Shown here piece by piece: positions 7,488 through 15,014 of a stretch of 25,795 nt of DNA. How positions within the stretch are numbered: the first letter of the stretch is position 1; each line of letters begins with the position of its first letter. The stretch comes from an uncultured Pseudomonadota bacterium (GTDB taxonomy: Bacteria > Pseudomonadota > Alphaproteobacteria > Rs-D84). Below the pieces are notes generated by a model that was not told where the DNA came from, made no database searches, and saw nothing but the letters and a program-made list of their open reading frames with translations. The DNA lies in NCBI GenBank assembly GCA_947165335.1, contig CAMVAB010000005.1, positions 1 to 25,795 of the forward strand, written 5' to 3'. The position numbers and the translations under genes were made by a program.

Positions 7488-7772
7488 TGGATATGTGTTT
7501 TTGCTATTTTGACCCCCTGTTCTGAGCGTTCAAATTTTATTTAATCATATATTTATATGTCCGGATCGCCCTAAATTGATTTGGCTTTTTCCAGAAAATT
7601 TGATACTTAAAACCATCAAAAATCCCGGATTTCTGCGGTTTTTGGTCTGTTTTAGTGTTTTTTTTGGGGCTTTGGGTAAATATTTGAAAATGGTGTCTTA
7701 ATTAGGTCAAAATGGCGGATTTTGGCATTTTACAGAGGTTTTTGAAGTGTTCTTTATTGTTTTTTGGATGTT

Positions 7773-7790
7773 TTAAACTATACATAATAT
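7773..7790 (+). repeat. 18-mer repeat, direct copy 2
   Basis: TTAAACTATACATAATAT, same orientation as 7285-7302, 488 bases further on and about 50 bases before the leuS promoter. Confidence 0.9.
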
Positions 7791-7838
7791 TTTAAACAAA
7801 CATATTTATCACACCTCTGCTTTATTACATAAAAATAC

Positions 7839-7867
7839 TTGAATTTTCGGCATTTTAAATATAAAAT
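7839..7867 (+). promoter_or_regulatory. Promoter of leuS
   Basis: TTGAAT (7839-7844), 17-base spacer, TAAAAT (7862-7867). The start point would be near 7874, which rules out the upstream in-frame TTG at 7867 as the leuS start. Confidence 0.6.
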
Positions 7868-7902
7868 TGACGGGTAAATTTAATAATAAAATGGTGATGA
7901 AT

Positions 7903-10302
7903 ATGAGCGACGAAATGAAACATATATTGGATCGTGAATCAAAATGGCAAAAACGTTGGCGCGATGAACGTGCTTTCGTTCCAAAAAATAACGACAAACC
8001 AAAATATTATAATTTGATTGAATTCCCTTTCCCAAGTGGTTCTGGTTTGCATGTCGGTCATATGTTGCCTTATACTGGGATGGATGTTATGGCGCGCTTT
8101 AAACGTATGCGCGGTTTTGATGTATTGTACCCTATTGGTTATGATTCTATGGGTATATCTGCTGAAAAATATGCGACCAAGGTTGGCTTGCATCCACGTG
8201 ATTCAGTGGCCCAATTGATAAAGATTTTTGAAAATGATATTTCTATTATGGGACTTTCTTTTGACCCAGAATCTACTGTTTCTACATCTGATCCTGAATT
8301 CATCAAATGGACCCAATGGATGTTTATTCAATTCTTTAAACATGGACTTGCTTATAAATCTGAATTGCCAATGAATTGGTGCCCTAATTGTAAAACCAAT
8401 TTGACTAATGAAGAATTGGAAGACGGAAAATGCGAACGCTGCCATGGCCCTGTCGAAAAGAAAATGAAATTACAGTGGAATTTGGCTATTACTAAATATG
8501 CCGACCGTTTAATAGACGATTTGGCTTTGGTCGATTATCCTGAACAAGTAAAGGTTCAACAGATAAATTGGATTGGTCGTTCTCATGGTGCAGAAGTTGA
8601 TTTCAAAGTTGATGATGATATTTTGACTGTTTATACAACACGTGTTGATACTATATTTGGTGCTACTTTCTGTGTGGTTGCGCCAGAACACAAATTGGTT
8701 GCTAAATGGTTAGATGCTGGAAAAATCGAAAATGCCGATGCAGTGTGCGAATATATCGCTGCTGCACGTACTAAATCTGAAATCGAAAGAACAGATAATA
8801 CAAAAGAAAAAACAGGTGTCGAATTACAAGGTATTAAAGCAGTCAACCCGTTCAATGGCAAAGAAATTCCAATCTTTATTTCCGACTATGTTTTGACTGA
8901 TTATGGAACTGGGGCAATTATGGCGGTGCCTGCTCATGACGGACGCGATTGGGCGTTTGCAAAGAAATTTGGTTTGCCAATAATTCCTGTGTTGGCAGGT
9001 GGCGATGTTGAAAATGCTGCTTGGGAACAAGATGGTGAACACATAAATTCTGAATTCTTGAACGGTATGGGTAAACAAGATGCTATTGCCGCTGCAATCA
9101 AATATGGAACCGAACATGGTTTTGCAAAAGGTACAACAAAATATAAATTAAAGGACTGGGGTTTTTCTCGTCAAATGTATTGGGGCGAACCTATTCCACT
9201 TGTTTACTGTGATAAATGTGGGTGGCAACCTGTGCCGGAAGATACCCTGCCCGTTTTGCAACCATATATGACAGATTATAAACCAACAGAAGCCGGCGAA
9301 AGCCCACTTGCACGTGCAACTGATTGGGTGAATACAACCTGTCCGGTATGTGGTGGTCCTGCAAAACGCGAAACAGATACTATGCCACAATGGGCTGGCT
9401 CATCATGGTATTTTATGAGATATCTTGATTCTAAAAACAATAATGAATTTTGTTCCTTTGCCCAACTTAAAAAGTGGATGCCGGTTGATCATTATAATGG
9501 CGGTATGGAACATACAACACGTCATTTGCTCTATTCTCGTTTTTGGTACAAGGCTTTATATGATTTGGGATTTGTTCCAAGCGTTGAACCATATGCAAAA
9601 AGAACCAGTAATGGTTTGATTATGGCTGCAGACGGAACCAAGATGTCTAAATCTCGTGGAAACACTGTACCGTCTTCCGAAGTTGTTGGACGTGCCGGTG
9701 CTGACGCATGTCGTATGGCTATTTTATATCTGGGACCATGGGAACAAAGCGCGAACTGGTCCGAAGATACTTTGCGTGGTGTTCAAAGATTTTTAAGTCG
9801 AGTTGAATCTGTGTCTAATAATTTGACAGACGAACCTTTGACTCAGGACCAAGAAAGACTTGTTCATAAACTGATTGCGGATATGACAGACCGTATTGAA
9901 AATATGAGATTTAATACTGCTATTTCTGCGATGATGGAATTTATTAACGAATTTCCTGGTGGTAAAATGCCACGCGGCGCATATGAAGTTTTGATTCAAA
10001 TACTGAACCCATTTGCACCACATTTAACAGAAGAAATGTGGGAAAAGTTGGGTCATAAAGATATGCTGGTGTTTGAACCATGGCCAACATTTGATGCGTC
10101 TAAATTGGTTGAAAATGATATGACAATAGTTGTATCTGTAAACGGTAAACGTGTCAAAGATTTTGTTGTGCCTGTTGATATTGCTGAAAATGATTTAATC
10201 GAAGTGGCAAAACAAAACGCCACAAAACAATTGGACGGCGCAACAATTATCAAGACAATAGTTGTTCCAAAGAAATTGGTTAATTTTGTGATTAAAAAAT
10301 AA
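7903..10302 (+). CDS. leuS: Leucyl-tRNA synthetase
   Basis: Charges tRNA-Leu with leucine; class I synthetase with an editing domain. From ATG 7903 it is 799 residues. The HIGH signature is HVGH at 50-53 (PFPSGSGLHVGHMLPY), and KMSKS is at about 580-584. A CxxC zinc pair set (CPNCKTNLTNEELEDGKCERC) follows the catalytic core. The editing domain is recognised by YTTRVDTIFGATFCVVAPEH and GTGAIMAVPAHDGRDWAF. A second CxxC pair set (CDKCGWQP, CPVCGGPAKRETDTMPQWAGSSW) lies before the KMSKS loop. In-frame ATGs also exist at 7891 and 7897; I prefer 7903 because GGTGATG six to ten bases upstream can serve as a ribosome-binding site. It is monocistronic, with its own promoter and terminator. Confidence 0.97.
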   Translation: MSDEMKHILDRESKWQKRWRDERAFVPKNNDKPKYYNLIEFPFPSGSGLHVGHMLPYTGMDVMARFKRMRGFDVLYPIGYDSMGISAEKYATKVGLHPRDSVAQLIKIFENDISIMGLSFDPESTVSTSDPEFIKWTQWMFIQFFKHGLAYKSELPMNWCPNCKTNLTNEELEDGKCERCHGPVEKKMKLQWNLAITKYADRLIDDLALVDYPEQVKVQQINWIGRSHGAEVDFKVDDDILTVYTTRVDTIFGATFCVVAPEHKLVAKWLDAGKIENADAVCEYIAAARTKSEIERTDNTKEKTGVELQGIKAVNPFNGKEIPIFISDYVLTDYGTGAIMAVPAHDGRDWAFAKKFGLPIIPVLAGGDVENAAWEQDGEHINSEFLNGMGKQDAIAAAIKYGTEHGFAKGTTKYKLKDWGFSRQMYWGEPIPLVYCDKCGWQPVPEDTLPVLQPYMTDYKPTEAGESPLARATDWVNTTCPVCGGPAKRETDTMPQWAGSSWYFMRYLDSKNNNEFCSFAQLKKWMPVDHYNGGMEHTTRHLLYSRFWYKALYDLGFVPSVEPYAKRTSNGLIMAADGTKMSKSRGNTVPSSEVVGRAGADACRMAILYLGPWEQSANWSEDTLRGVQRFLSRVESVSNNLTDEPLTQDQERLVHKLIADMTDRIENMRFNTAISAMMEFINEFPGGKMPRGAYEVLIQILNPFAPHLTEEMWEKLGHKDMLVFEPWPTFDASKLVENDMTIVVSVNGKRVKDFVVPVDIAENDLIEVAKQNATKQLDGATIIKTIVVPKKLVNFVIKK

Positions 10303-10303
10303 T

Positions 10304-10326
10304 AAAACCGCCAAAACGGCGGTTTT
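10304..10326. terminator. Bidirectional terminator between leuS and rpiB
   Basis: Stem AAAACCGCC (10304-10312) / GGCGGTTTT (10318-10326) with a five-base loop, T-rich on both strands, lying between convergent stops at 10302 and 10331. Confidence 0.9.
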
Positions 10327-10330
10327 ATTA

Positions 10331-10780
10331 TTAAGATATTTTTTGAATCCTGCGAATACGTTTCTCTGAAGAATCAAATGGGCTTTCCAAAAAACTTTGT
10401 GCGCACAAAAACGCGATTTCAATATCGATGTCATCAGCGGCCAAAGCCAAAACATTTATATCGTCATGAAAACGATCATCGCGTGCTTGTTCTGGTCTGT
10501 CAACTCGTGAAGCGCGCAAGTGACGATGACGGTTTGCAGCGATTTCCATCCCTGCCCCTGTGCCACAAATCAAGATACCGCGCGACATTGGATCGTCCAA
10601 CATGGCATCTGCCAATTTATCAGCAATATCAGGAAAATCAACAGGTGTATTTAAATCGTCTGTTCCCAAATTTACGACATTATACCCGTCTGCCATCAAC
10701 ATTTCATAAAGGTATAATTTAAGCCCCACCCCACGATGATCGGCTGCCAGATAAACTTTTGAAATATCTGATTTGTTCAT
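10331..10780 (-). CDS. rpiB: Ribose-5-phosphate isomerase B
   Basis: Interconverts ribose 5-phosphate and ribulose 5-phosphate in the pentose phosphate pathway. From ATG 10780 it is 149 residues, the usual RpiB/LacAB length. Seen: the phosphate-binding AADHRG near residue 12, the catalytic cysteine in ICGTGAGM (Cys72), AANRHRHLRASR, and the FHDDINVLAL motif with His105 that assists ring opening. The start codon overlaps the bactofilin stop as ATGA, with AAAGGA upstream inside that gene, so the longer frame (start 10813) is rejected. It is the last gene of a four-gene minus-strand operon. With the transketolase at the window start, it is the second pentose phosphate enzyme here. Confidence 0.95.
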   Translation of the reverse strand: MNKSDISKVYLAADHRGVGLKLYLYEMLMADGYNVVNLGTDDLNTPVDFPDIADKLADAMLDDPMSRGILICGTGAGMEIAANRHRHLRASRVDRPEQARDDRFHDDINVLALAADDIDIEIAFLCAQSFLESPFDSSEKRIRRIQKIS

Positions 10781-11127
10781 TTGTCTTTGTCCTTTCTTTT
10801 TGCCAATTTGCATTCCAATCCATTATTGCCAGTAATATTTAATGTTTTATAAAATAATGTTCCAGACATTTTTGCATTTGTGAAAACATTAACAGTATCT
10901 ATGGTTGCGTCGCCTTCAAGTGTGCCATGTAAAAACAATGTGCGCGCTTTAATATTTCCAATCACATTGCCGCCACGACCAATAATAATTGTTTCGGCAA
11001 TAATATTACCATGAACTGTCCCATGAATTTGAACAGTATGATCGGTTTCAATATTGCCTGTTAATTTACATCCAGCCCCAACGATTGTTGGTGACTTTTT
11101 TTCATCTGAATCAGTAAACGCTAACAT
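10777..11127 (-). CDS. Bactofilin (polymer-forming cytoskeletal protein)
   Basis: A 116-residue bactofilin. The protein polymerises without nucleotide into filaments that position cell-wall enzymes. The core (about residues 13-100) is the typical run of short beta-helix turns: IVGAGCKLTGNIETDHTVQIHG, then TVHGNIIAETIIIG, then GNVIGNIKARTLFLHG and further turns. Termini are short and polar, with a Lys/Asp-rich end. A ribosome-binding site (AAGGAAAG) abuts the ATG. It lies six bases after the M23 peptidase gene and overlaps rpiB by ATGA. In other bacteria bactofilins are genetically and functionally tied to M23 peptidases (CcmA with Csd proteins in Helicobacter; BacA with LmdC in alphaproteobacteria), so this pair probably shapes the cell. 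Confidence 0.95.
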   Translation of the reverse strand: MLAFTDSDEKKSPTIVGAGCKLTGNIETDHTVQIHGTVHGNIIAETIIIGRGGNVIGNIKARTLFLHGTLEGDATIDTVNVFTNAKMSGTLFYKTLNITGNNGLECKLAKRKDKDK

Positions 11128-11133
11128 CTTTCC

Positions 11134-12411
11134 TTATTCCTTTACAAAATTTATAGGGTTAAACGGTGTTCCTTTGTATCTTATTTCATAGTGTAAATGT
11201 GGCCCCGTAGAACGACCTGATGAGCCGCCGAGACCAATGACAGTGCCAGGTCTTACCCAGTCGCCACGCGACACCATGATTTTGGATAAATGTGCATATA
11301 ATGTAGTAAACCCAAGCCCATGATCGATTTCAACAGTTGTTCCGTACCCTGAACGTTCGCCCGCAGAAACAACGCGACCTGGGGCAACAGCATACAATTC
11401 AGTCCCTATTTTGCCTGAAAAATCTATACCTTTGTGTTGTTTAGGTGCTTTTGTAAAAGGGTCTTGCCTTGTTCCATATGGCGATGTGATAACCTTGTGT
11501 TCAACAGGTGCGCCCAACGGCAATATTTGAGTTAAACGATTTAAACCATGCCATTTTTCAATGTCAGACGCTACTTTTTTATATTTTTCATTTGCGTTTT
11601 TATTCAATGAAATAGGAATATATTTGCCACCTATAAATTGGTTTGAATAATTATTTGCTTGTTCTATTAATTTATTTTCGTTCAGCCCTAACTTGTTCAG
11701 ACTGGCGTTAATTTTCTTCAAATTATCGTGCAGATTTGAAATATTTTCATTTGTCATTTTTGATACAGCATCGATAATTTGTTTATCTGCGTCCGCTATT
11801 TCGGCAGATTGTTGCATAACATCCTGGTTTTGTTGTTTTAATATATCATTTTCGTTGCGAATCAATTCAATAACAACCGACAGTTCCGCCATTTTATCAA
11901 ATTCAGGAGAATAATTTTCATCGTCCATCATTTTAACAATACGTGTTTGCAGGAATTCTAGTTCACCAACAATTTTAGATTTGGTATTCAAAAGATTTTC
12001 TTTTTCCTGATCTGATAATTTATCGGCTTTCAATATTTTGTAATCAATAAGATTTAATTCTTTGGTTAAATCGTTATACTTTTTTAAATATGTTTTTAAA
12101 TCGGACATTTGACGATGATGTTGTGTGCGGGCTTGTTCCAGTTGCATGGTTCTTTTTTGTAACAAAGGTCTGTGATAAACATATACATATGTAGACCATG
12201 CTGCCCAAATAGTCATAGTTACAATCATACAAAATTTAGTAAAACGCCAGAAACTGCTTTGTTGATAGGTGTGGACTTCGCCGTCTTGGGTATCCATTAC
12301 AGTGCAATCACGCGGTGGAAATAAGCGCGCAATGCCGCGCCAAATCATTCTAAACGGTGCGGTTATTAATTCCCAAATGGACGAAAAATATCTCGCGATA
12401 AATCCAATCAT
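11134..12411 (-). CDS. Membrane-anchored M23 endopeptidase (LmdC-like)
   Basis: A 425-residue peptidoglycan hydrolase expected to cut peptide crosslinks in the periplasm. Residues 1-55 are cytoplasmic, a single membrane helix lies at about 56-80, a long coiled coil at about 84-230, and the M23 domain at about 305-415. All catalytic features are present: H326 and D330 in HKGID, H374 in LYAHLSK, and HLH at 405-407, so it should be an active zinc peptidase rather than a degenerate LytM factor. Cytoplasmic N-terminus, one helix, coiled coil and M23 is the plan of LmdC, the partner of bactofilin BacA. The bactofilin gene follows six bases later. Its ATG overlaps the stop of the methyltransferase gene. 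Confidence 0.93.
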   Translation of the reverse strand: MIGFIARYFSSIWELITAPFRMIWRGIARLFPPRDCTVMDTQDGEVHTYQQSSFWRFTKFCMIVTMTIWAAWSTYVYVYHRPLLQKRTMQLEQARTQHHRQMSDLKTYLKKYNDLTKELNLIDYKILKADKLSDQEKENLLNTKSKIVGELEFLQTRIVKMMDDENYSPEFDKMAELSVVIELIRNENDILKQQNQDVMQQSAEIADADKQIIDAVSKMTNENISNLHDNLKKINASLNKLGLNENKLIEQANNYSNQFIGGKYIPISLNKNANEKYKKVASDIEKWHGLNRLTQILPLGAPVEHKVITSPYGTRQDPFTKAPKQHKGIDFSGKIGTELYAVAPGRVVSAGERSGYGTTVEIDHGLGFTTLYAHLSKIMVSRGDWVRPGTVIGLGGSSGRSTGPHLHYEIRYKGTPFNPINFVKE

Positions 12412-13094
12412 AATGTTCCCAGTGTAGCCAATAAAGCATCAATAGTCAAGCCATCACGTAAAATCAAATCATTATTCATGGATGTCCCTTGAAATATGGT
12501 CGCTCCGGTTTTTGATCCTTGTTTTGCACGGATAATCGCTCTTTCTGCAGAATGTTTTGCCCCAAACAGAGGAAAAATTTGTATATCGCCAAAATGTTTG
12601 GTTTCTAAAACAGAAATAATTTTGTCAGCGCAAAGTGTATCTGTGATAATGCAAAACCAACCTTTTGGGGCAACTCGCGCGCAACAGTGTTTTACCCAAT
12701 CTTTGATATCGACATTATGATGTGCATTATGTTTTGCGGGCGTCCCATTAAAATAAGGGGGGTTAGTAATAACTAAATCAAAACGATCTGTTGTTGACCA
12801 TGTCAAAATATTTTGTTTTGATAATTTTATATCAGAATGGTTTAATTTTATATTCTGTTCACATGCGTCTAACATTTCTTGGGAAATGTCAATGCCGGTT
12901 ATTTTTGCTGTTTGATTATGGGTTAACAAACAAAGTGCCACCCCACCCGTTCCAATGCCAACATCCAAAACGGTTTTAGCCGTTGTCGGTGCGTATGCAG
13001 CTAACCATACGGCGTCGCTTGTCGGATTGTAAATTCCGCGTGTCATATTAACACGACCGTTTAATAATGTAAAATTTGCTTGTTTTTCTGACAT
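12408..13094 (-). CDS. SAM-dependent methyltransferase, TrmN6/YfiC-like
   Basis: A 228-residue class I methyltransferase. SAM motif I is DVGIGTG at residues 44-50, the acidic end of strand 2 is ITGIDIS near 66-72, and the N6-adenine/N5-glutamine-type catalytic motif is NPPYF at 111-115. The N-terminal NGRVNMTRGIYNPTSDAVWLAA resembles tRNA1(Val) adenine-37 N6-methyltransferases, which I take as the most likely function; another nucleic-acid amino-methyltransferase is possible. I chose ATG 13094 over the longer frame (13160) because a good promoter (13101-13128) sits directly upstream and the longer start would overlap the divergent gene. It heads the operon with the M23 peptidase, bactofilin and rpiB. 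Confidence 0.85.
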   Translation of the reverse strand: MSEKQANFTLLNGRVNMTRGIYNPTSDAVWLAAYAPTTAKTVLDVGIGTGGVALCLLTHNQTAKITGIDISQEMLDACEQNIKLNHSDIKLSKQNILTWSTTDRFDLVITNPPYFNGTPAKHNAHHNVDIKDWVKHCCARVAPKGWFCIITDTLCADKIISVLETKHFGDIQIFPLFGAKHSAERAIIRAKQGSKTGATIFQGTSMNNDLILRDGLTIDALLATLGTL

Positions 13095-13100
13095 ACCTAT

Positions 13101-13128
13101 ATAATAATTCAACAAAACGAAAAGGCAA
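13101..13128 (-). promoter_or_regulatory. Promoter of the methyltransferase-M23-bactofilin-rpiB operon
   Basis: On the minus strand TTGCCT (13128-13123), 16-base spacer, TATTAT (13106-13101), then six bases to the ATG at 13094. The start point should fall on or next to that ATG. The -35 overlaps the ribosome-binding site (AAAGG, 13121-13125) of the divergent gene, so the 37-base spacer is shared. Confidence 0.55.
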
Positions 13129-13131
13129 GTC

Positions 13132-14130
13132 ATGTTTAATGAATTTTCAATAGCATCCACAGCAGTAAGTTCTTTTAATAACGCAGCATTGGTAAACCCT
13201 TTGTTTCTTGCGAGTTCTATATTAATGTTGCCGTTGTTTTTCCTGATTTACTTATACGGTAATGATTTTATTACAAGAATTTGTGGTTGGCACAAAAACG
13301 AAATTGAACACAAAAGCGGATTTTTTTCATTGACCTTTTTGATGTTTTGGTTGTTAATATTTGGTGGAAATTATGCGGTAATACGTGACGGTATATCATT
13401 GCTTTCAAATATGATATCAATAGTTTTGTTTTGTTTGACTATAATACTGACTCAACAGAGCATAAAACAAAAATATATTGATAAAATAAAAAACAAAAAA
13501 ACAGAAATTTGCGTGTTCGGGACATTGTTAATATTAGCCGGATTTTCTGCTATACATACATGGTTTGGAATATTATTACAAATAAGTGCGATTGTTTGCG
13601 GAATTATAATTGGAAGTCGTATTAATAGACAGATTTCGTTAATACCGGCTGTGGCTGTTTTGTTCGGGTTTGTCACAATATTGATACTGATGCAGCCAGA
13701 ATATTTCAGATTTGGGCAACTGGGCAATCTGACTTTGATTCATTTGGCGGCTGTTGTGTTAACAGGTTTCTTTGCGATTACCGCATTAGTGACAAGATAT
13801 ACAAATGCCCGTTCTAAAATATATGAAAACGCATATATAAAATTAAAATGGCTTTTCAGAATTATTTCTCTTTTAGGATTGGTATTGTTTGTTTCCACAG
13901 AATCTGTGCCTGTATTTATAGGTATGTTAATATCGTTGGCTCTGTTGGAAATGTTAACAATTTATCACAGTTCAAATAAATTTGAAAACATATCTAAAAA
14001 ATCATGGGCATTGCTGCTTATGGTTTTTGGAATGATAACTATTTGCCCTGTGATAACAGCGTTGGGTTTGATTTGTTTGATGATGAAAACAGATTCTTTA
14101 AAATTATCTGATTTTAGCAATTTGTTATAA
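13132..14130 (+). CDS. Polytopic membrane protein, unknown
   Basis: A 332-residue integral membrane protein with about nine or ten hydrophobic segments: roughly 21-44, 62-84, 87-109, two within 124-162, 168-188, 199-220, two within 240-277, and one or two in 290-317. Short loops are Lys-rich, for example after residue 109 (QKYIDKIKNKK), which would face the cytoplasm. I see no catalytic or transporter signature. Ribosome-binding site AAAGG lies six bases before the ATG. It is divergent from the methyltransferase operon and about 77 bases upstream of lpxA. The position next to lipid A genes is suggestive but not evidence of function. Confidence 0.8.
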   Translation: MFNEFSIASTAVSSFNNAALVNPLFLASSILMLPLFFLIYLYGNDFITRICGWHKNEIEHKSGFFSLTFLMFWLLIFGGNYAVIRDGISLLSNMISIVLFCLTIILTQQSIKQKYIDKIKNKKTEICVFGTLLILAGFSAIHTWFGILLQISAIVCGIIIGSRINRQISLIPAVAVLFGFVTILILMQPEYFRFGQLGNLTLIHLAAVVLTGFFAITALVTRYTNARSKIYENAYIKLKWLFRIISLLGLVLFVSTESVPVFIGMLISLALLEMLTIYHSSNKFENISKKSWALLLMVFGMITICPVITALGLICLMMKTDSLKLSDFSNLL

Positions 14131-14207
14131 TTGGTTATATTTATTGAATAACATATTTTTCTGATTTAATGTAGAATTTGCCTGTAATTATTAACATAGG
14201 ATGAAAA

Positions 14208-15014
14208 ATGGCAACTGTTATAGATCCAAGTGCGGTTATTAAACCTGGCGCAAAAATAGGAAACGATTGCAAGATAGGACCTTTCTGTATAGTGGGTTCT
14301 AATGTAGTTTTAGGTGATCGTGTTGAATTGGTTTCAAATGTAGTTATTGACGGAAAAACATCTATTGGTGATGATTCTATTGTTTACCCTTTTGCCGTTC
14401 TTGGTGTAATGAGCCAAGATTTAAAATGGCAGGATGAATCAACCATGACGGGTTTGCGTATTGGTAAACGTTGTAAGATTCGTGAATATGTTACAATACA
14501 TTCTGGGACGCCTGCTTCGGACGGCACAGAAATTGGTGACGATTGTCAGATTATGGTTAACGCGCACGTTGGGCACGATTGTAAAATCGGCAACAGCGTT
14601 GTTATGTCCAATTTGGTTCAGGTTGCGGGCCATGTAGAAGTTGAAGATTTTGCTATTTTATCTGGCGGTGTAATGGTATTACAGTTTGCTCGTATCGGAC
14701 GTAATGCATTTATTGGTGGTATGAGTGGCGTTGGTAATGATGTATTGCCGTATGCTATTTACGATGGCGCGCGCGCTGTATATCGTACAATAAATCGCGT
14801 TGGTTTGATGAGACATGGTTTCACGAATGAAGATTTGCATGCAATCCATTCTGTATATTCCGCTGTATTTGGCAGCGCCGAAGGCACTGTATCTGATCGA
14901 TTGAACAAAATCCGTAAAGAAGTTAAAAACAATAAATATGCTATGGATGCCATAGATTTTATTGAAAATCGTTCAAAACGCGGTATTGGAACAGCTAAAA
15001 ATGAAGCGCACTAA
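14208..15014 (+). CDS. lpxA: UDP-N-acetylglucosamine acyltransferase
   Basis: First enzyme of lipid A synthesis: transfers a 3-hydroxyacyl chain from ACP to UDP-GlcNAc. At 268 residues it is a normal LpxA. The N-terminal two thirds is a left-handed beta helix of hexapeptide turns (AVIKPGAKIGNDCKIGPFCI and onward). The active-site block is NAHVGHDCKIGN, holding the catalytic base (second His). The C-terminal helical domain begins near VGLMRHGFTNEDLHAIH, equivalent to the GLKRRGF region of E. coli. Ribosome-binding site AGGA sits six bases before the ATG. A weak promoter (TTGAAT 14144-14149 with TTTAAT 14165-14170) may drive it. lpxB overlaps the 3' end. lpxD and fabZ, often just upstream, are absent from this locus. 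Confidence 0.95.
   Translation: MATVIDPSAVIKPGAKIGNDCKIGPFCIVGSNVVLGDRVELVSNVVIDGKTSIGDDSIVYPFAVLGVMSQDLKWQDESTMTGLRIGKRCKIREYVTIHSGTPASDGTEIGDDCQIMVNAHVGHDCKIGNSVVMSNLVQVAGHVEVEDFAILSGGVMVLQFARIGRNAFIGGMSGVGNDVLPYAIYDGARAVYRTINRVGLMRHGFTNEDLHAIHSVYSAVFGSAEGTVSDRLNKIRKEVKNNKYAMDAIDFIENRSKRGIGTAKNEAH

Larger units (their letters stand above)
7027..7866 (+). other. Gene-free AT-rich region of ~840 bases with repeats
   Basis: No open frame of useful length on either strand, and no tRNA, rRNA, 4.5S, tmRNA or RNase P signature that I can recognise. The + strand is markedly T- and G-biased between about 7330 and 7770, with many T-runs broken by short GC patches. It contains three perfect copies of an 18-mer, a 21-base direct repeat, a small hairpin at 7463-7487 and, at its end, the leuS promoter. 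It could be a decayed gene, a non-autonomous element or an untranslated RNA. I do not see a cluster of DnaA boxes that would mark an origin. Confidence 0.7.

Noticed and set aside
7027..7866. Gene-free AT-rich region considered as a replication origin
   Set aside because: Only isolated, mismatched DnaA-box-like words (near 7463 and 7806) are seen, with no cluster and no origin-associated genes beside it.
7867..7902. TTG start extending leuS upstream
   Set aside because: It overlaps the -10 hexamer and lies before the predicted transcription start.
14962..15000. TTG start for lpxB inside lpxA
   Set aside because: It would force a 53-base overlap, while the ATG at 15001 gives the normal LpxB N-terminus.
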